The translations under genes and the position numbers were made by a program. A stretch of 22,758 bases of DNA from Fusobacterium sp. Lineage in GTDB: Bacteria > Fusobacteriota > Fusobacteriia > Fusobacteriales > Fusobacteriaceae. Below the pieces are notes generated by a model. The model worked only from the letters and a program-made list of their open reading frames with translations. It was not told the origin of the DNA and searched no databases. The stretch is from contig DXSD01000025.1 in the NCBI GenBank assembly GCA_019410665.1, positions 1-22,758 on the forward strand, in the 5' to 3' direction. How positions within the stretch are numbered: the first letter of the stretch is position 1; each line of letters opens with the position of its first letter. Positions 13,185 through 21,568 of this stretch are shown here, in pieces.

Positions 13185-14252
13185 ATGAACACTTCATCAA
13201 ATAGAAAGAAAAAAATAGGATTACCTCCAGGAAGTATAATTTATACTGGTGAGAATCCAGAGCATAAAATACATATAGATTTATTATCATATAATGATAG
13301 TGTTATTAAAAGAGAGTTTTTTGATGAAAAGAGTGATTTAAGTGAATTAAAAAAAGATTTTAAGGGAATAACTTGGATCAATATAGATGGAATTCATAAT
13401 ATTCCTTTAGTAAAAGAGATTGGAAAACTCTATGACTTAGATAATCTTTTAATGGAAGACTTGGTTAATAGTACTCAAAGAGCAAAAGTCGAAGAGAGGG
13501 AAGATTATCTTTTTATAGTTATAAAAATGTTAAAATTAAATTTAATATCTAAAGATATAACCTATGAGCAAGTGTCCCTTATTGTAGGAGAGGACTATCT
13601 TCTTACATTTCAAGAGTCTCCAGGAGATGTCTTTGACTCTATAAGGGCTAGGATAGAGGCTCCTAATTCAAGAATGAGAAAGAGAAGTGTTGGATATTTA
13701 ACTTATGCAATTTTAGATACAATTGTAGATAACTATTTTATGATACTTGATGAGGTTGAGGTTGAAATAGATAGATTGGAATCTAAGGTAATCAATGAAC
13801 CTGAAAGAGAGGATTTACAGACAATTATCACTTTGAAACAAAAAGTAACAACATTAAAGAGAACAATTGGACCAATAAGAGAGTTAATTACTAAATTGCA
13901 AACTAATAGTGTAGCTGAATATCTAAATGAAGACATGAAGATATATTTAACAGATCTATCTGACCATGGAATAATAGTACATGATACTTTGGATATTTTA
14001 AATAGTAGAGTAACAGAGTTGGTTCAACTATACCACTCTACTATTAGTAATGGAATCAATGAGATAATGCAGATTCTTGCTATTATTTCTACTATATTCA
14101 TGCCCTTAAGTTTTTTAGCTAGTTTATATGGAATGAACTTTGAATATATGCCAGAATTACAGAGTAGATATGGTTATTTTGTAATTTTGGGAATAATGTT
14201 TGTATTAGTTTTAGCAATGCTTGCTTATTTTAAAAGAAAAAAATGGATATAA
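13185..14252 (+). CDS. corA: CorA-type magnesium/cobalt transporter
   Basis: A 355-residue inner-membrane channel subunit for Mg2+ (and Co2+), working as a pentamer. The large N-terminal cytoplasmic domain (about 1-285) is rich in acidic residues and ends in long helices. Two C-terminal membrane segments follow, the first ending in the signature YGMNFEY (GMN at 316-318) and the second in the last 25 residues, with a positively charged tail KRKKW. ATG 13185 is chosen because GAGGTG lies 6 nt upstream; an in-frame GTG at 13176 is possible with AAGGGAG. It is the seventh gene of the rightward operon, 10 nt after the methyltransferase gene and 22 nt before the Crp-family gene. No Mg-responsive leader is possible in so short a gap. 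Confidence 0.95.
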   Translation: MNTSSNRKKKIGLPPGSIIYTGENPEHKIHIDLLSYNDSVIKREFFDEKSDLSELKKDFKGITWINIDGIHNIPLVKEIGKLYDLDNLLMEDLVNSTQRAKVEEREDYLFIVIKMLKLNLISKDITYEQVSLIVGEDYLLTFQESPGDVFDSIRARIEAPNSRMRKRSVGYLTYAILDTIVDNYFMILDEVEVEIDRLESKVINEPEREDLQTIITLKQKVTTLKRTIGPIRELITKLQTNSVAEYLNEDMKIYLTDLSDHGIIVHDTLDILNSRVTELVQLYHSTISNGINEIMQILAIISTIFMPLSFLASLYGMNFEYMPELQSRYGYFVILGIMFVLVLAMLAYFKRKKWI

Positions 14253-14261
14253 TTAAAAAGT

Positions 14262-14266
14262 GGAGG
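14262..14266 (+). promoter_or_regulatory. Ribosome binding site that decides the Crp-family start
   Basis: GGAGG lies 8 nt before TTG 14275. The upstream in-frame GTG at 14260 has only A-rich sequence before it, so the protein most likely begins at TTG. Confidence 0.65.
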
Positions 14267-14274
14267 TGTCTATC

Positions 14275-14961
14275 TTGAAAAGAGGAATAAACAAAATAAA
14301 ATTATTTAGCTATTTGGATAGAGAAACCAAGGAAAAGCTATCTGATATTGCAAAAGTAAAGGAGTATAAAAAAGGGGATTTAATATATTCTGCTAAAGAA
14401 AAAATGAATACAGTTTATTTTGTATTAGAAGGAGTAGCAGGACTTTATAAGCCAAACCCAGATAACACAAGAAAGGTTGTATTTATTTTTGGAGTGGGAG
14501 ATGTTTTGAATGAAGTGATCATCTATGAAAATACAACAACTTTAAGTTGTGAAATTCTTGCTCCAACAAAACTTTTAGAGATATCAAGAGATAAATTTGT
14601 AGAAATATTAGAAACAAGCTACCCTTTAGCAAAAGGAGTTATTGAATCATTAATAAGCAAAAATAGAATAATGTCACATCAATTAAAAAATATATCTAAT
14701 TCAATAACTGTAGATAGACAAATAGCTTCTATGCTATGGAAACTAGGAAATGATTTTGGTGTAAAAAAAGAAGATGGAATAGAGATAAACTTTGACTTGT
14801 CCATTACCTACCTTTCAGAAATGTTAGGAGCAAAACGTGAAACTGTATCTAGACAGACAAAAATTTTATGTGAGTTAGGTCTCATAAGTGTAAATAGAAA
14901 AAGATTTACTCTATTAAAACATAAGGAGCTTTTAGAGTATTTTCAAAGAGAGAATGTATAA
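14275..14961 (+). CDS. Crp/Fnr-family transcriptional regulator
   Basis: A 228-residue regulator with an N-terminal cyclic-nucleotide-binding-like beta-barrel (about 1-110, with YKKGDLIYSAKEKMNTVYFVLEG), a dimerisation helix (about 115-150) and a C-terminal winged helix near 170-210 (LSEMLGAKRETVSRQTKILCELGLI). It lacks the N-terminal cysteine cluster of oxygen-sensing FNR; its two cysteines are far apart. The barrel does not show the full arginine/glutamate phosphate-binding cassette of cAMP-binding Crp, so the ligand is unknown. The TTG start has a strong GGAGG site. It is the last gene of the polA-to-crp run and stops 10 nt before the terminator hairpin. A regulator at the end of a housekeeping run may act elsewhere; nothing here shows autoregulation. 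Confidence 0.9.
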   Translation: MKRGINKIKLFSYLDRETKEKLSDIAKVKEYKKGDLIYSAKEKMNTVYFVLEGVAGLYKPNPDNTRKVVFIFGVGDVLNEVIIYENTTTLSCEILAPTKLLEISRDKFVEILETSYPLAKGVIESLISKNRIMSHQLKNISNSITVDRQIASMLWKLGNDFGVKKEDGIEINFDLSITYLSEMLGAKRETVSRQTKILCELGLISVNRKRFTLLKHKELLEYFQRENV

Positions 14962-14971
14962 AGTTAGAAAA

Positions 14972-15004
14972 AGACTACTGCTTTTTAGTCACAGTAGTCT
15001 CTTT
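14972..15004. terminator. Strong hairpin terminator between the Crp-family gene and hup
   Basis: AGACTACTG (14972-14980) pairs perfectly with CAGTAGTCT (14992-15000), with an 11-nt loop. CTTTT follows on the right and AAAA precedes on the left, so it can end both convergent units. Confidence 0.87.
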
Positions 15005-15016
15005 TAAATTATAGAA

Positions 15017-15295
15017 CTATTTATTTACTTTTTCAGATAAAGCTTTTCCTGCTTTAAACTTAACAGCTTTTTTAGCCTCAACTTTCATTTCTGCTCCAGT
15101 TTGAGGATTTCTACAAGTTCTAGCAGCTCTTTCAGCTACTTCAAATTTTCCAAATCCTAAGAAAGAAACCTCTTCTCCTTTAACTAAAGCTTCTTCGATA
15201 GTTGCTAAGAAAGCCATAGCTTTTTTCTCAGCATCAACTTTAGTTGTGAATTCTCCCTTTTCAAAATATAAATCTACAAACTCTTTTTTAGTCAT
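15017..15295 (-). CDS. hup: HU-family DNA-binding protein
   Basis: A 92-residue nucleoid protein that binds and bends DNA as a dimer. It opens with TKKEFVDLYFEKGEFTTKVDAEKKAMAF (dimer helices). Then come the turn VSFLGFGKFEVAERAART and the DNA-binding arm, where CRNPQTGAEMKVEAKKAVKFKAGKAL carries the conserved RNPxTG at the proline tip. The length is typical of HU rather than IHF. AAGGAGGAATC precedes the ATG. It sits 98 nt downstream of polC with its own promoter and ends towards the terminator shared with the Crp-family gene. The one cysteine, next to the arm, is unusual but not disruptive. Confidence 0.96.
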   Translation of the reverse strand: MTKKEFVDLYFEKGEFTTKVDAEKKAMAFLATIEEALVKGEEVSFLGFGKFEVAERAARTCRNPQTGAEMKVEAKKAVKFKAGKALSEKVNK

Positions 15296-15346
15296 TTTGA
15301 TTCCTCCTTAACTTGTATAACATAACAATTAGTACTTACACTATCT

Positions 15347-15375
15347 TTTATACCACATCATTGCTGATTTTACAA
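15347..15375 (-). promoter_or_regulatory. Promoter for hup
   Basis: Read leftward, TTGTAA (15375-15370) and TATAAA (15352-15347) are separated by exactly 17 nt, and the -10 is preceded by TGG, an extended -10. The predicted transcript begins near 15340 with a leader of about 45 nt. A second, weaker box (TGTTATACA at 15322-15314) lies nearer the gene. Confidence 0.6.
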
Positions 15376-15389
15376 TACTTTTTAGTATT
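15374..15389. repeat. A+T-rich hairpin just after polC
   Basis: AATACT (15374-15379) and AGTATT (15384-15389) form a 6-bp stem with a TTTT loop. A T-run follows only on the rightward strand, so as a polC terminator it would be weak. It touches the -35 box of the hup promoter. Confidence 0.35.
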
Positions 15390-15393
15390 TTTT

Positions 15394-18300
15394 TTAAAAA
15401 AGTGAGATTTGATTAGTTTCACTTAAAGAGTCAATAGCTTTTAAAGCTTTTAATTTATCAATTATTGTTTGAGAAGCTTTAGTACGTCTTTTAAAGTCTT
15501 CAAAGGAAAGAAACTTACTCTCCTCTCTCTCTTTAATTATATTATCAATAACAGCTCCTCCAAGACCAGCAAGTGCTATGAGAGGAACTCTGATCTTTCC
15601 ATCTTCAATAGTAAATTTAACCCCACCAGATCTGTATATATCAATTGGTAAAAACTCTAATCCTCTAGCATACATTTCTACTATTATCTCACAAATAGCC
15701 ATCTCTGCTTTTTTCTTAACATCAAGTTTAGGCTCCTTATTTAAAATCTCTAAATGATTTTTAGCAGATTCAGGATTTCCCATAATTTCATAGTCAAAAT
15801 CTTCAGCTTTTCTTGAAAGGTATGCTGCATAGAAAGCTAAAGGATAATGAACTTTAAAATAAGCTATTCTCATTGCCATCATAACATAAGCAACAGCATG
15901 TCCTTTAGGGAACATATACTTTATTCTTCTACAAGATTCAATATACCACTCAGCAACATTGTGCTCTTTCATTAGGTCAGAATAGGCTTTCCAACCTTCA
16001 GGATTTTTAGTTGGTTGCCCCTTTCTAACAAACTCCATTATTTTAAAGGCAGTTCCCTTTTCAATTCCTTGGTCAATTAGATAGTTCATTATGTCATCAC
16101 GAACTGTGATTACTTGAGAAAGAGTTGCTTCTTTTTGTCTAATAAACTCCTGAGCATTGTTAAGCCATACGTCTGTACCATGAGAAAGTCCAGATATTCT
16201 AACTAATTCAGCAAAGGTTTTAGGCATTGTATCAATTAGCATCTGACGTACAAATGGAGTTCCAAACTCAGGGACTCCAAAGGTTCCTACTACTGAATTT
16301 ATCTGTTCAGAAGTTACTCCTAAAGATTCAGTACTAGAGAATATTTTAAGAGTATCAGGATCAGCTAGTGGAATAGAGTAAATATCTACCCCAGTATACT
16401 CTTGTAAAAGTTTTATAGTAGTAGGATCATCATGTCCAAGTATATCAAGTTTTACAAGCTGTTCATCCATTACGTGATAATCAAAGTGTGTAGTGATAGA
16501 GTCGTTTTTCTCATCATTAGCAGGTTTTTGCACAGGACAAAACTCATAAATAGTATGATCATGAGGAACAACAACCATTCCTCCAGGGTGCTGTCCTGTA
16601 GTTTTCTTAGCACCTTCACACTTTTTAGCAAGACGTAAGATTTCAGCTTTATTATTTTTCAAATCATGCTCTTCAAAATATTTTTTAACATAACCTTCAG
16701 CATTTTTTTCAGCTAAGGTAGAGATAGTACCAGCTTTAAATACATTCTCTTTACCAAACATCTGTTCACAATATCTATGAATTTCAGATTGATACTCTCC
16801 AGAGAAGTTTAGGTCAATATCGGGAACTTTATCTCCATTGAATCCCATAAATACTTCAAAGGGGATTGAATATCCATCTCTTTTGTAAAGCTGCCCACAC
16901 TTAGGACAGAATCTTTCAGGTAAGTCAATACCAACTCCCTCTCTCTCAATGAACTCAGAATGCTTACATTCAGGGTTTGTACATATGTAGTGAGGATATA
17001 GAGCATTAACCTCTGTGATTCCCATCATAAACGCTACCAGAGAAGATCCAACTGATCCTCTTGATCCTACTAGGTATCCACTGTCTAATGATTTTTTAAC
17101 CAGTTTTTGTGCTGAAAGATAAAGCACAGAGAAACCATTTCCAATAATAGCATTTAACTCTCTTTCAATTCTAGCATTAACTATTTCTGGAAGAGGATCA
17201 CCATAGATTCTATGAGCTTTTTCATATGTCATCTCTCTAACAATATTTTCAGCATTATCTATTTTTGGAGGATAGAAACCATCTGGAACAGGTTTGATTC
17301 TCTCAATTTTATCAGCTATTAAATTTGTATTAGTAATAACAATCTCTTTAGCTATCTCCTCACCTAAATAGTTGAACTCTTCTAACATCTCATCAGTGGT
17401 TCTAAAGTAGAATTTATTATCTATTTTATATTGATTTTCTCTAAATACATTACCACTACCATATAGTAAGATACTTCTAATTTTATAATCCTCTTCATCT
17501 AGGTAATGAACATTTGAACTAGCAGTAACCAATATATTTTTTTCTTTGGCTAGATTATAGAAATATCTATTCATCGCTTCAATAGCTTTAAAAGAAGAGA
17601 TACTTCCAGTTCCATCAGCTTCATATATTTCAGAATAAGCTCCTTTAGGATGTAACTCTATATAGTCATAAAATCCTATGTTTTTCTCTATGCTTTCATA
17701 GTCATATCTCATATAGTAATCAGTAAGTTCTCCGTCATTTGAGAAATGAACACTCATAGGACTACCAATTATTAATCCCTCTCTATATTTTTCCAAGTGA
17801 GATTTTAAAACTCTAGGTTTTTTATTTCCATAGTAATCTATATGAGCTTCTGATACTAATCTATACATATTTTTTAATCCTTCAAGATTTTGTACGAGGA
17901 CAATAACATTATGAGTATCCTGTTTTTTTAAATTGATAGGAAATGTACCAGTAATTTGATTAAGATTAGTAACACCTTTCTCTAGATACTTTTCTAAAAA
18001 GATTATAAACATATTAGCAGTAGCTTGAGAGTCGTCAACAGCTCTATGGTGACTCTCTAGTGATAATCCGAGAACTTTATTCAAATTTTTAAGTCCAAAT
18101 CCCTTTAAATCAGGATATAGGTCTCTAGCCATTTGTAAAGTATCTATTACAGCTGGAGTATATTCATAACCTAAGAATTTTTTTACATCTCTTCTAATAA
18201 ATCCCATATCGAAAGCTGCGTTGTGAGCTACCATTGTAGCATCTCCAACAAACTCCATAAATTTAGGTAAAACCTCTTCAATAGTAGGCTGATTATCTAC

Positions 18301-19731
18301 CATATCTTGAGAAATATTAGTTAGTTCTTGGATTTTTTTAGGAATAGGTTTTTGTGGATTTACAAGTTGAGAAAATCTATCTATTATTCTATTTCCTTGT
18401 AATTTGACAGCACCAATCTCTATTATCTCATGCTCATGAGAGTTTAATCCCATTGTTTCTAAGTCGAATACTACAAAGTATTCATCAGAAAGAAGAGAGT
18501 CTTTACAACTTCTAACCATTTCAGCTTCATCGTCAACCATGTACATTTCACAACCAAGAATAGGTTTTATATCCTTACCCTTAGCAGCCTTATATGCAAA
18601 TGGAAAAGCATGGACTACAGAGTAGTCAGTAATAGCCACAGCAGAGTGACCATATTCAATAGCTTGTCTGATAATATCAGAGATATCAGCCACTCCTACC
18701 ATTTCACTCATTTTACTATGAGTATGTAACTCCACCATTTTTAGTTCTGATCTATCTACTTTTTTCTCTTTAACTCTATCTAATTTATTAATAGAGTTTA
18801 TCATCATAATCTCTTCATTATCAGAATATCTATCTGTTTGTTTTTTACCACTTATTTTTACAAAGTCTCCAACTTTTATTTCTAAAGGTTTATCCTTTTC
18901 TAAAAATATTTTAGTAGTTAAAGAGGTATGATTATCAGTAATTCTAATAGTAAGGATAACTCTATCATTTTTAATATCTCTAGACTCCATACTGAAGATC
19001 TCTCCCTCTACAACACAAGTATCATCATCATAGAGTTCAAAAAACTCTTCAAGTGGTATGGCTTTTCCTTTAATCTCTTTTGTTTTGTTAGCAGAGAAAC
19101 TTCCTTTAGAGAAGTTAGCACTTTTAACAACTACCTCTTGTACCTTTGGTTTACTAGCATTTTGCTGATTTTCCATATCAATTTTAGCAGATAGAGTAAT
19201 TATCTCTTTTTGTTTTTCCTCTTCAATTTTAGAAACCTCATGTGAGAAATCTCCTAAAATAAAATTGACTTTAAAATTATATATTCCAAAATTTTCTAAA
19301 ATTGTTTCTAATTTTTCATCGATCTGAGAGTTTTTCAAAATATCAATAGCACTTTGCTCAGCTAAAGTAATATTGATACTGCTCTCTTCAATTGTAATTC
19401 TATAGAGGTATAAAAAAGATTTAGAGATAGCATTTCTAGCTTTCAATCTTATGATTGCTCTTTCTACTATCTCTACTAATTGCTCTCTTCTAATATCTTT
19501 TTCAGAAAAATCTACAGTGAAGTCTACTTCTAATTCTTTACCAAAATTTTTCTTTATGTTTTCATAGATGACATCTAATTCATTTAGCTCATTAACTGAA
19601 GGAACACAGCATTTGAATCTCATTTTTTTATTTCTTTGGGAAAAAATTATTTCAGTAACATCAATATTTTTAACTCCCATCTTTCTAAAAATGCCATCTT
19701 GTGGTTTTATTCTAATATCATTTCTATTCAT
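15394..19731 (-). CDS. polC: DNA polymerase III, PolC-type alpha subunit
   Basis: A 1445-residue replicative polymerase with built-in proofreading. In order: an N-terminal region (1-210), an OB-fold (about 215-320), a PHP domain opening with VELHTHSKMSEM near 330, and the DnaQ-like 3'-5' exonuclease inserted in it (about 420-585, starting FDLETMG with Asp423 and Glu425). The rest of PHP follows, then a zinc site Cys917, Cys922, Cys942, Cys945, the catalytic palm PDIDLNF with Asp971 and Asp973, and fingers and a C-terminal duplex-binding part. The length matches Bacillus PolC. ATG 19731 is chosen because GGAGG lies 5 nt upstream; a TTG at 19743 would overlap that site. It is the last gene of the operon that begins near 22646, 19 nt after the SPOUT gene. 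Confidence 0.97.
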   Translation of the reverse strand: MNRNDIRIKPQDGIFRKMGVKNIDVTEIIFSQRNKKMRFKCCVPSVNELNELDVIYENIKKNFGKELEVDFTVDFSEKDIRREQLVEIVERAIIRLKARNAISKSFLYLYRITIEESSINITLAEQSAIDILKNSQIDEKLETILENFGIYNFKVNFILGDFSHEVSKIEEEKQKEIITLSAKIDMENQQNASKPKVQEVVVKSANFSKGSFSANKTKEIKGKAIPLEEFFELYDDDTCVVEGEIFSMESRDIKNDRVILTIRITDNHTSLTTKIFLEKDKPLEIKVGDFVKISGKKQTDRYSDNEEIMMINSINKLDRVKEKKVDRSELKMVELHTHSKMSEMVGVADISDIIRQAIEYGHSAVAITDYSVVHAFPFAYKAAKGKDIKPILGCEMYMVDDEAEMVRSCKDSLLSDEYFVVFDLETMGLNSHEHEIIEIGAVKLQGNRIIDRFSQLVNPQKPIPKKIQELTNISQDMVDNQPTIEEVLPKFMEFVGDATMVAHNAAFDMGFIRRDVKKFLGYEYTPAVIDTLQMARDLYPDLKGFGLKNLNKVLGLSLESHHRAVDDSQATANMFIIFLEKYLEKGVTNLNQITGTFPINLKKQDTHNVIVLVQNLEGLKNMYRLVSEAHIDYYGNKKPRVLKSHLEKYREGLIIGSPMSVHFSNDGELTDYYMRYDYESIEKNIGFYDYIELHPKGAYSEIYEADGTGSISSFKAIEAMNRYFYNLAKEKNILVTASSNVHYLDEEDYKIRSILLYGSGNVFRENQYKIDNKFYFRTTDEMLEEFNYLGEEIAKEIVITNTNLIADKIERIKPVPDGFYPPKIDNAENIVREMTYEKAHRIYGDPLPEIVNARIERELNAIIGNGFSVLYLSAQKLVKKSLDSGYLVGSRGSVGSSLVAFMMGITEVNALYPHYICTNPECKHSEFIEREGVGIDLPERFCPKCGQLYKRDGYSIPFEVFMGFNGDKVPDIDLNFSGEYQSEIHRYCEQMFGKENVFKAGTISTLAEKNAEGYVKKYFEEHDLKNNKAEILRLAKKCEGAKKTTGQHPGGMVVVPHDHTIYEFCPVQKPANDEKNDSITTHFDYHVMDEQLVKLDILGHDDPTTIKLLQEYTGVDIYSIPLADPDTLKIFSSTESLGVTSEQINSVVGTFGVPEFGTPFVRQMLIDTMPKTFAELVRISGLSHGTDVWLNNAQEFIRQKEATLSQVITVRDDIMNYLIDQGIEKGTAFKIMEFVRKGQPTKNPEGWKAYSDLMKEHNVAEWYIESCRRIKYMFPKGHAVAYVMMAMRIAYFKVHYPLAFYAAYLSRKAEDFDYEIMGNPESAKNHLEILNKEPKLDVKKKAEMAICEIIVEMYARGLEFLPIDIYRSGGVKFTIEDGKIRVPLIALAGLGGAVIDNIIKEREESKFLSFEDFKRRTKASQTIIDKLKALKAIDSLSETNQISLF

Positions 19732-19750
19732 TGGTTCCTCCAAGTAGGAA

Positions 19751-20314
19751 TTATTTTTCCCCTAATAATCTATCTAAGATAATAGCAACAGCTGCTCTTA
19801 CAGATAGATGATTATATTGTGTATTTCCTCTAATAGGTTCTAAGATATAGTCTGACATATCCATCACTTCGTCAATAAGTCCCCAACCAGTTCCAAATAG
19901 TAGAAGATATGGTCTATCATCTTCAAAAATCTTTTGAGAAAGTTCTTTATATCCTATAGTATTAGGGAAAATTCTTGCTGAAGTAGTTATTATAACAGGT
20001 TTTTGCCCTTCTCTCTCTTCAATTTCAGCTATTGTATCTTCAATACTATTCATCACTCTAGTAATAGAGAAAGCATCTTCTCTATCTTTGTTAAATTGTC
20101 CCCCTGTTCCCTCTTGCCAGTATCCAATTATTCTTTCAGTAAGCATTTTTTGTGCATCTACTGGAACAATAAGTCTATACCCAGCAACATTATAGGTTCT
20201 ACAACTTCTAGAAATATCATGTATATCAAAATTTGTAACTGAAGTACATACTATATTGTTATTTTTATTATATACAGGATAGTGAACTAATCCTAAATAA
20301 AGTTTTTCTCTCAT
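19751..20314 (-). CDS. Free-standing SPOUT-type RNA methyltransferase (COG4752-like)
   Basis: A 187-residue protein that I assign to the SPOUT (trefoil-knot) RNA methyltransferases, in the group found in some bacteria as a C-terminal extension of TrmD and in others as a separate protein. The opening LYLGLVHYPVYNKNN, the ITTSARIFPNTIGYKEL segment near 107-123, the knot loop LLLFGTGWGL near 137-146 and the final YNHLSVRAAVAIILDRLLG fit a SAM-binding knot. The RNA target is unknown. AGGAG lies 7 nt before the ATG. It follows the carbonic anhydrase gene by 8 nt and is two genes after trmD, which supports a role in tRNA modification. The family assignment is from memory of the fold and family, not from a search. 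Confidence 0.8.
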   Translation of the reverse strand: MREKLYLGLVHYPVYNKNNNIVCTSVTNFDIHDISRSCRTYNVAGYRLIVPVDAQKMLTERIIGYWQEGTGGQFNKDREDAFSITRVMNSIEDTIAEIEEREGQKPVIITTSARIFPNTIGYKELSQKIFEDDRPYLLLFGTGWGLIDEVMDMSDYILEPIRGNTQYNHLSVRAAVAIILDRLLGEK

Positions 20315-20322
20315 TTTTTCTC

Positions 20323-20841
20323 CTATTTTATCTCTTCTAATTTTTTATATTTTTCTATATCTTCAATATAAACTTTATAAGCATATTTAAGATAATTTCT
20401 ATTCTCTTCACTTAAAGCTCTTACAACTCTAGCAGGAGAACCAGCAATGAGATCTCCCTCTTTAGCTTGTAATTTTGGAGTTACAACAGAACCAGCTGCT
20501 ACTAAACAATTTTTAGGAATAACACTTCCATTTAAAAGAGTACTTCCCATTCCAATAACACACTCATCACCAATAGTACAACCATGAATAATACAGTTGT
20601 GTCCAATAGTTACTCTCTCTCCAATGGTTACAGGATAAGGGGTGTCTCCATGAACAGTAGTGTTATCTTGTATATTTGAATCTTTACCTACAGTTATTTT
20701 ACTCATATCTGCTCTTACTACTGCTCCAAACCAAATAGAAACATTTTCAGCAGTAAAAACATCACCAATAACAGTAGCATTTTCAGCTATATAGTTATTT
20801 GCCCCAATTTGAGGAATTTTATCTCCTAACTTATATATCAT
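20323..20841 (-). CDS. Gamma-class carbonic anhydrase family protein
   Basis: A 172-residue left-handed beta-helix protein built of hexapeptide repeats (for example VTIGERVTIGHNCIIHGCTIGDECVIG). The three zinc-binding histidines are His64, His81 and His86, and the conserved Arg43, Asp45, Gln58 and Asp59 are all present, so the metal site looks complete. Well-studied members of this branch (YrdA, PaaY-like, CamH-like) often have little or no measured carbonic anhydrase activity, so the reaction is uncertain. A C-terminal helix (about 145-172) caps the barrel. The ATG overlaps the trmD stop (ATGA) and AAGGAAG lies upstream. There is no clear functional reason for its place in a tRNA-modification operon. 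Confidence 0.9.
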   Translation of the reverse strand: MIYKLGDKIPQIGANNYIAENATVIGDVFTAENVSIWFGAVVRADMSKITVGKDSNIQDNTTVHGDTPYPVTIGERVTIGHNCIIHGCTIGDECVIGMGSTLLNGSVIPKNCLVAAGSVVTPKLQAKEGDLIAGSPARVVRALSEENRNYLKYAYKVYIEDIEKYKKLEEIK

Positions 20842-21566
20842 TTTTCTTCCTTTCTAAGCTCACTTTTAATTTCAGCTAGAAGCTTTTTCTCAGTTTTACT
20901 GAGCTCTCTATTTTCTAAAAGATCACTTCTTCTAAGATATGTTCGCTTAAGACTCTCTTTCAATCTCCAAAGCTCTATATTTTTATGATGACCTGAAAGT
21001 AATACTTCTGGAACTTTCATACCTTCATATTCAGCTGGTCTTGTATAGTGAGGATAATCTAAAAGTCCATTGAAAAAGGAATCATTTTCATAAGACTCTT
21101 TTTTAATAACTCCAGGAACAAGTCTAGCTATACAATCAGCTATCATCATAGCTGGAAGTTCACCTCCAGTAAGTACAAAATCACCAATAGAGATCTCTAA
21201 ATCTACTTTACTTTCAACTACCCTTTCGTCAATTCCTTCATAATGTCCAGCTATAATGGTAATTTCCTCTTCTTGAGAAAGTTCAATAGCGAGCTTTTGA
21301 TTGAATCTTACCCCTTGTGGAGTTGTATAGATTACTTTTCCCTTTACAGTATCTAAAGCTCTAAAAAGCGGTTCTGGTTTCATAACCATACCAGCTCCTC
21401 CACCAAAGGGCATATCATCAGCTTGCTTATGTTTGTCATAACAGAAATCCCTAATATTTACAATATTAATTTCAAGAAGCTTTTTATCAAGAGCTTTTCC
21501 TATAATACTTTCACTTTTAAAACCTGAAAACATTTCAGGAAAAAGAGTAAGAATATTTATCTTCAT
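20838..21566 (-). CDS. trmD: tRNA (guanine-N1)-methyltransferase
   Basis: A 242-residue SPOUT enzyme that methylates N1 of G37 in tRNAs that read CNN-type and related codons, preventing +1 frameshifts. The signature NILTLFPEMFSGF is at the start, PFGGGAGMVMKPEPL is at about 53-67, and the SAM-binding knot contains IAGHYEGIDERV and SIGDFVLTGGELPAM. The C-terminal RNA-binding domain has the DYPHYTRPAEY region and the basic end. The length is normal, without the C-terminal extension seen in some bacteria; a protein of that extension's type is instead encoded separately two genes downstream. It starts 2 nt after rimM, with GAGG in the rimM end serving as ribosome binding site. Confidence 0.97.
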   Translation of the reverse strand: MKINILTLFPEMFSGFKSESIIGKALDKKLLEINIVNIRDFCYDKHKQADDMPFGGGAGMVMKPEPLFRALDTVKGKVIYTTPQGVRFNQKLAIELSQEEEITIIAGHYEGIDERVVESKVDLEISIGDFVLTGGELPAMMIADCIARLVPGVIKKESYENDSFFNGLLDYPHYTRPAEYEGMKVPEVLLSGHHKNIELWRLKESLKRTYLRRSDLLENRELSKTEKKLLAEIKSELRKEEK

Positions 21567-21568
21567 AA

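Noticed and set aside
14275..14961. Oxygen-sensing FNR
   Set aside because: The N-terminal cysteine cluster is missing; the two cysteines present are in the barrel and next to the helix-turn-helix.
15013..15022. A second copy of AGAACTATTT, the AbgT leader half-site
   Set aside because: It has no partner arm and overlaps the last codons of hup. A single 10-mer in A+T-rich DNA is likely to be chance.
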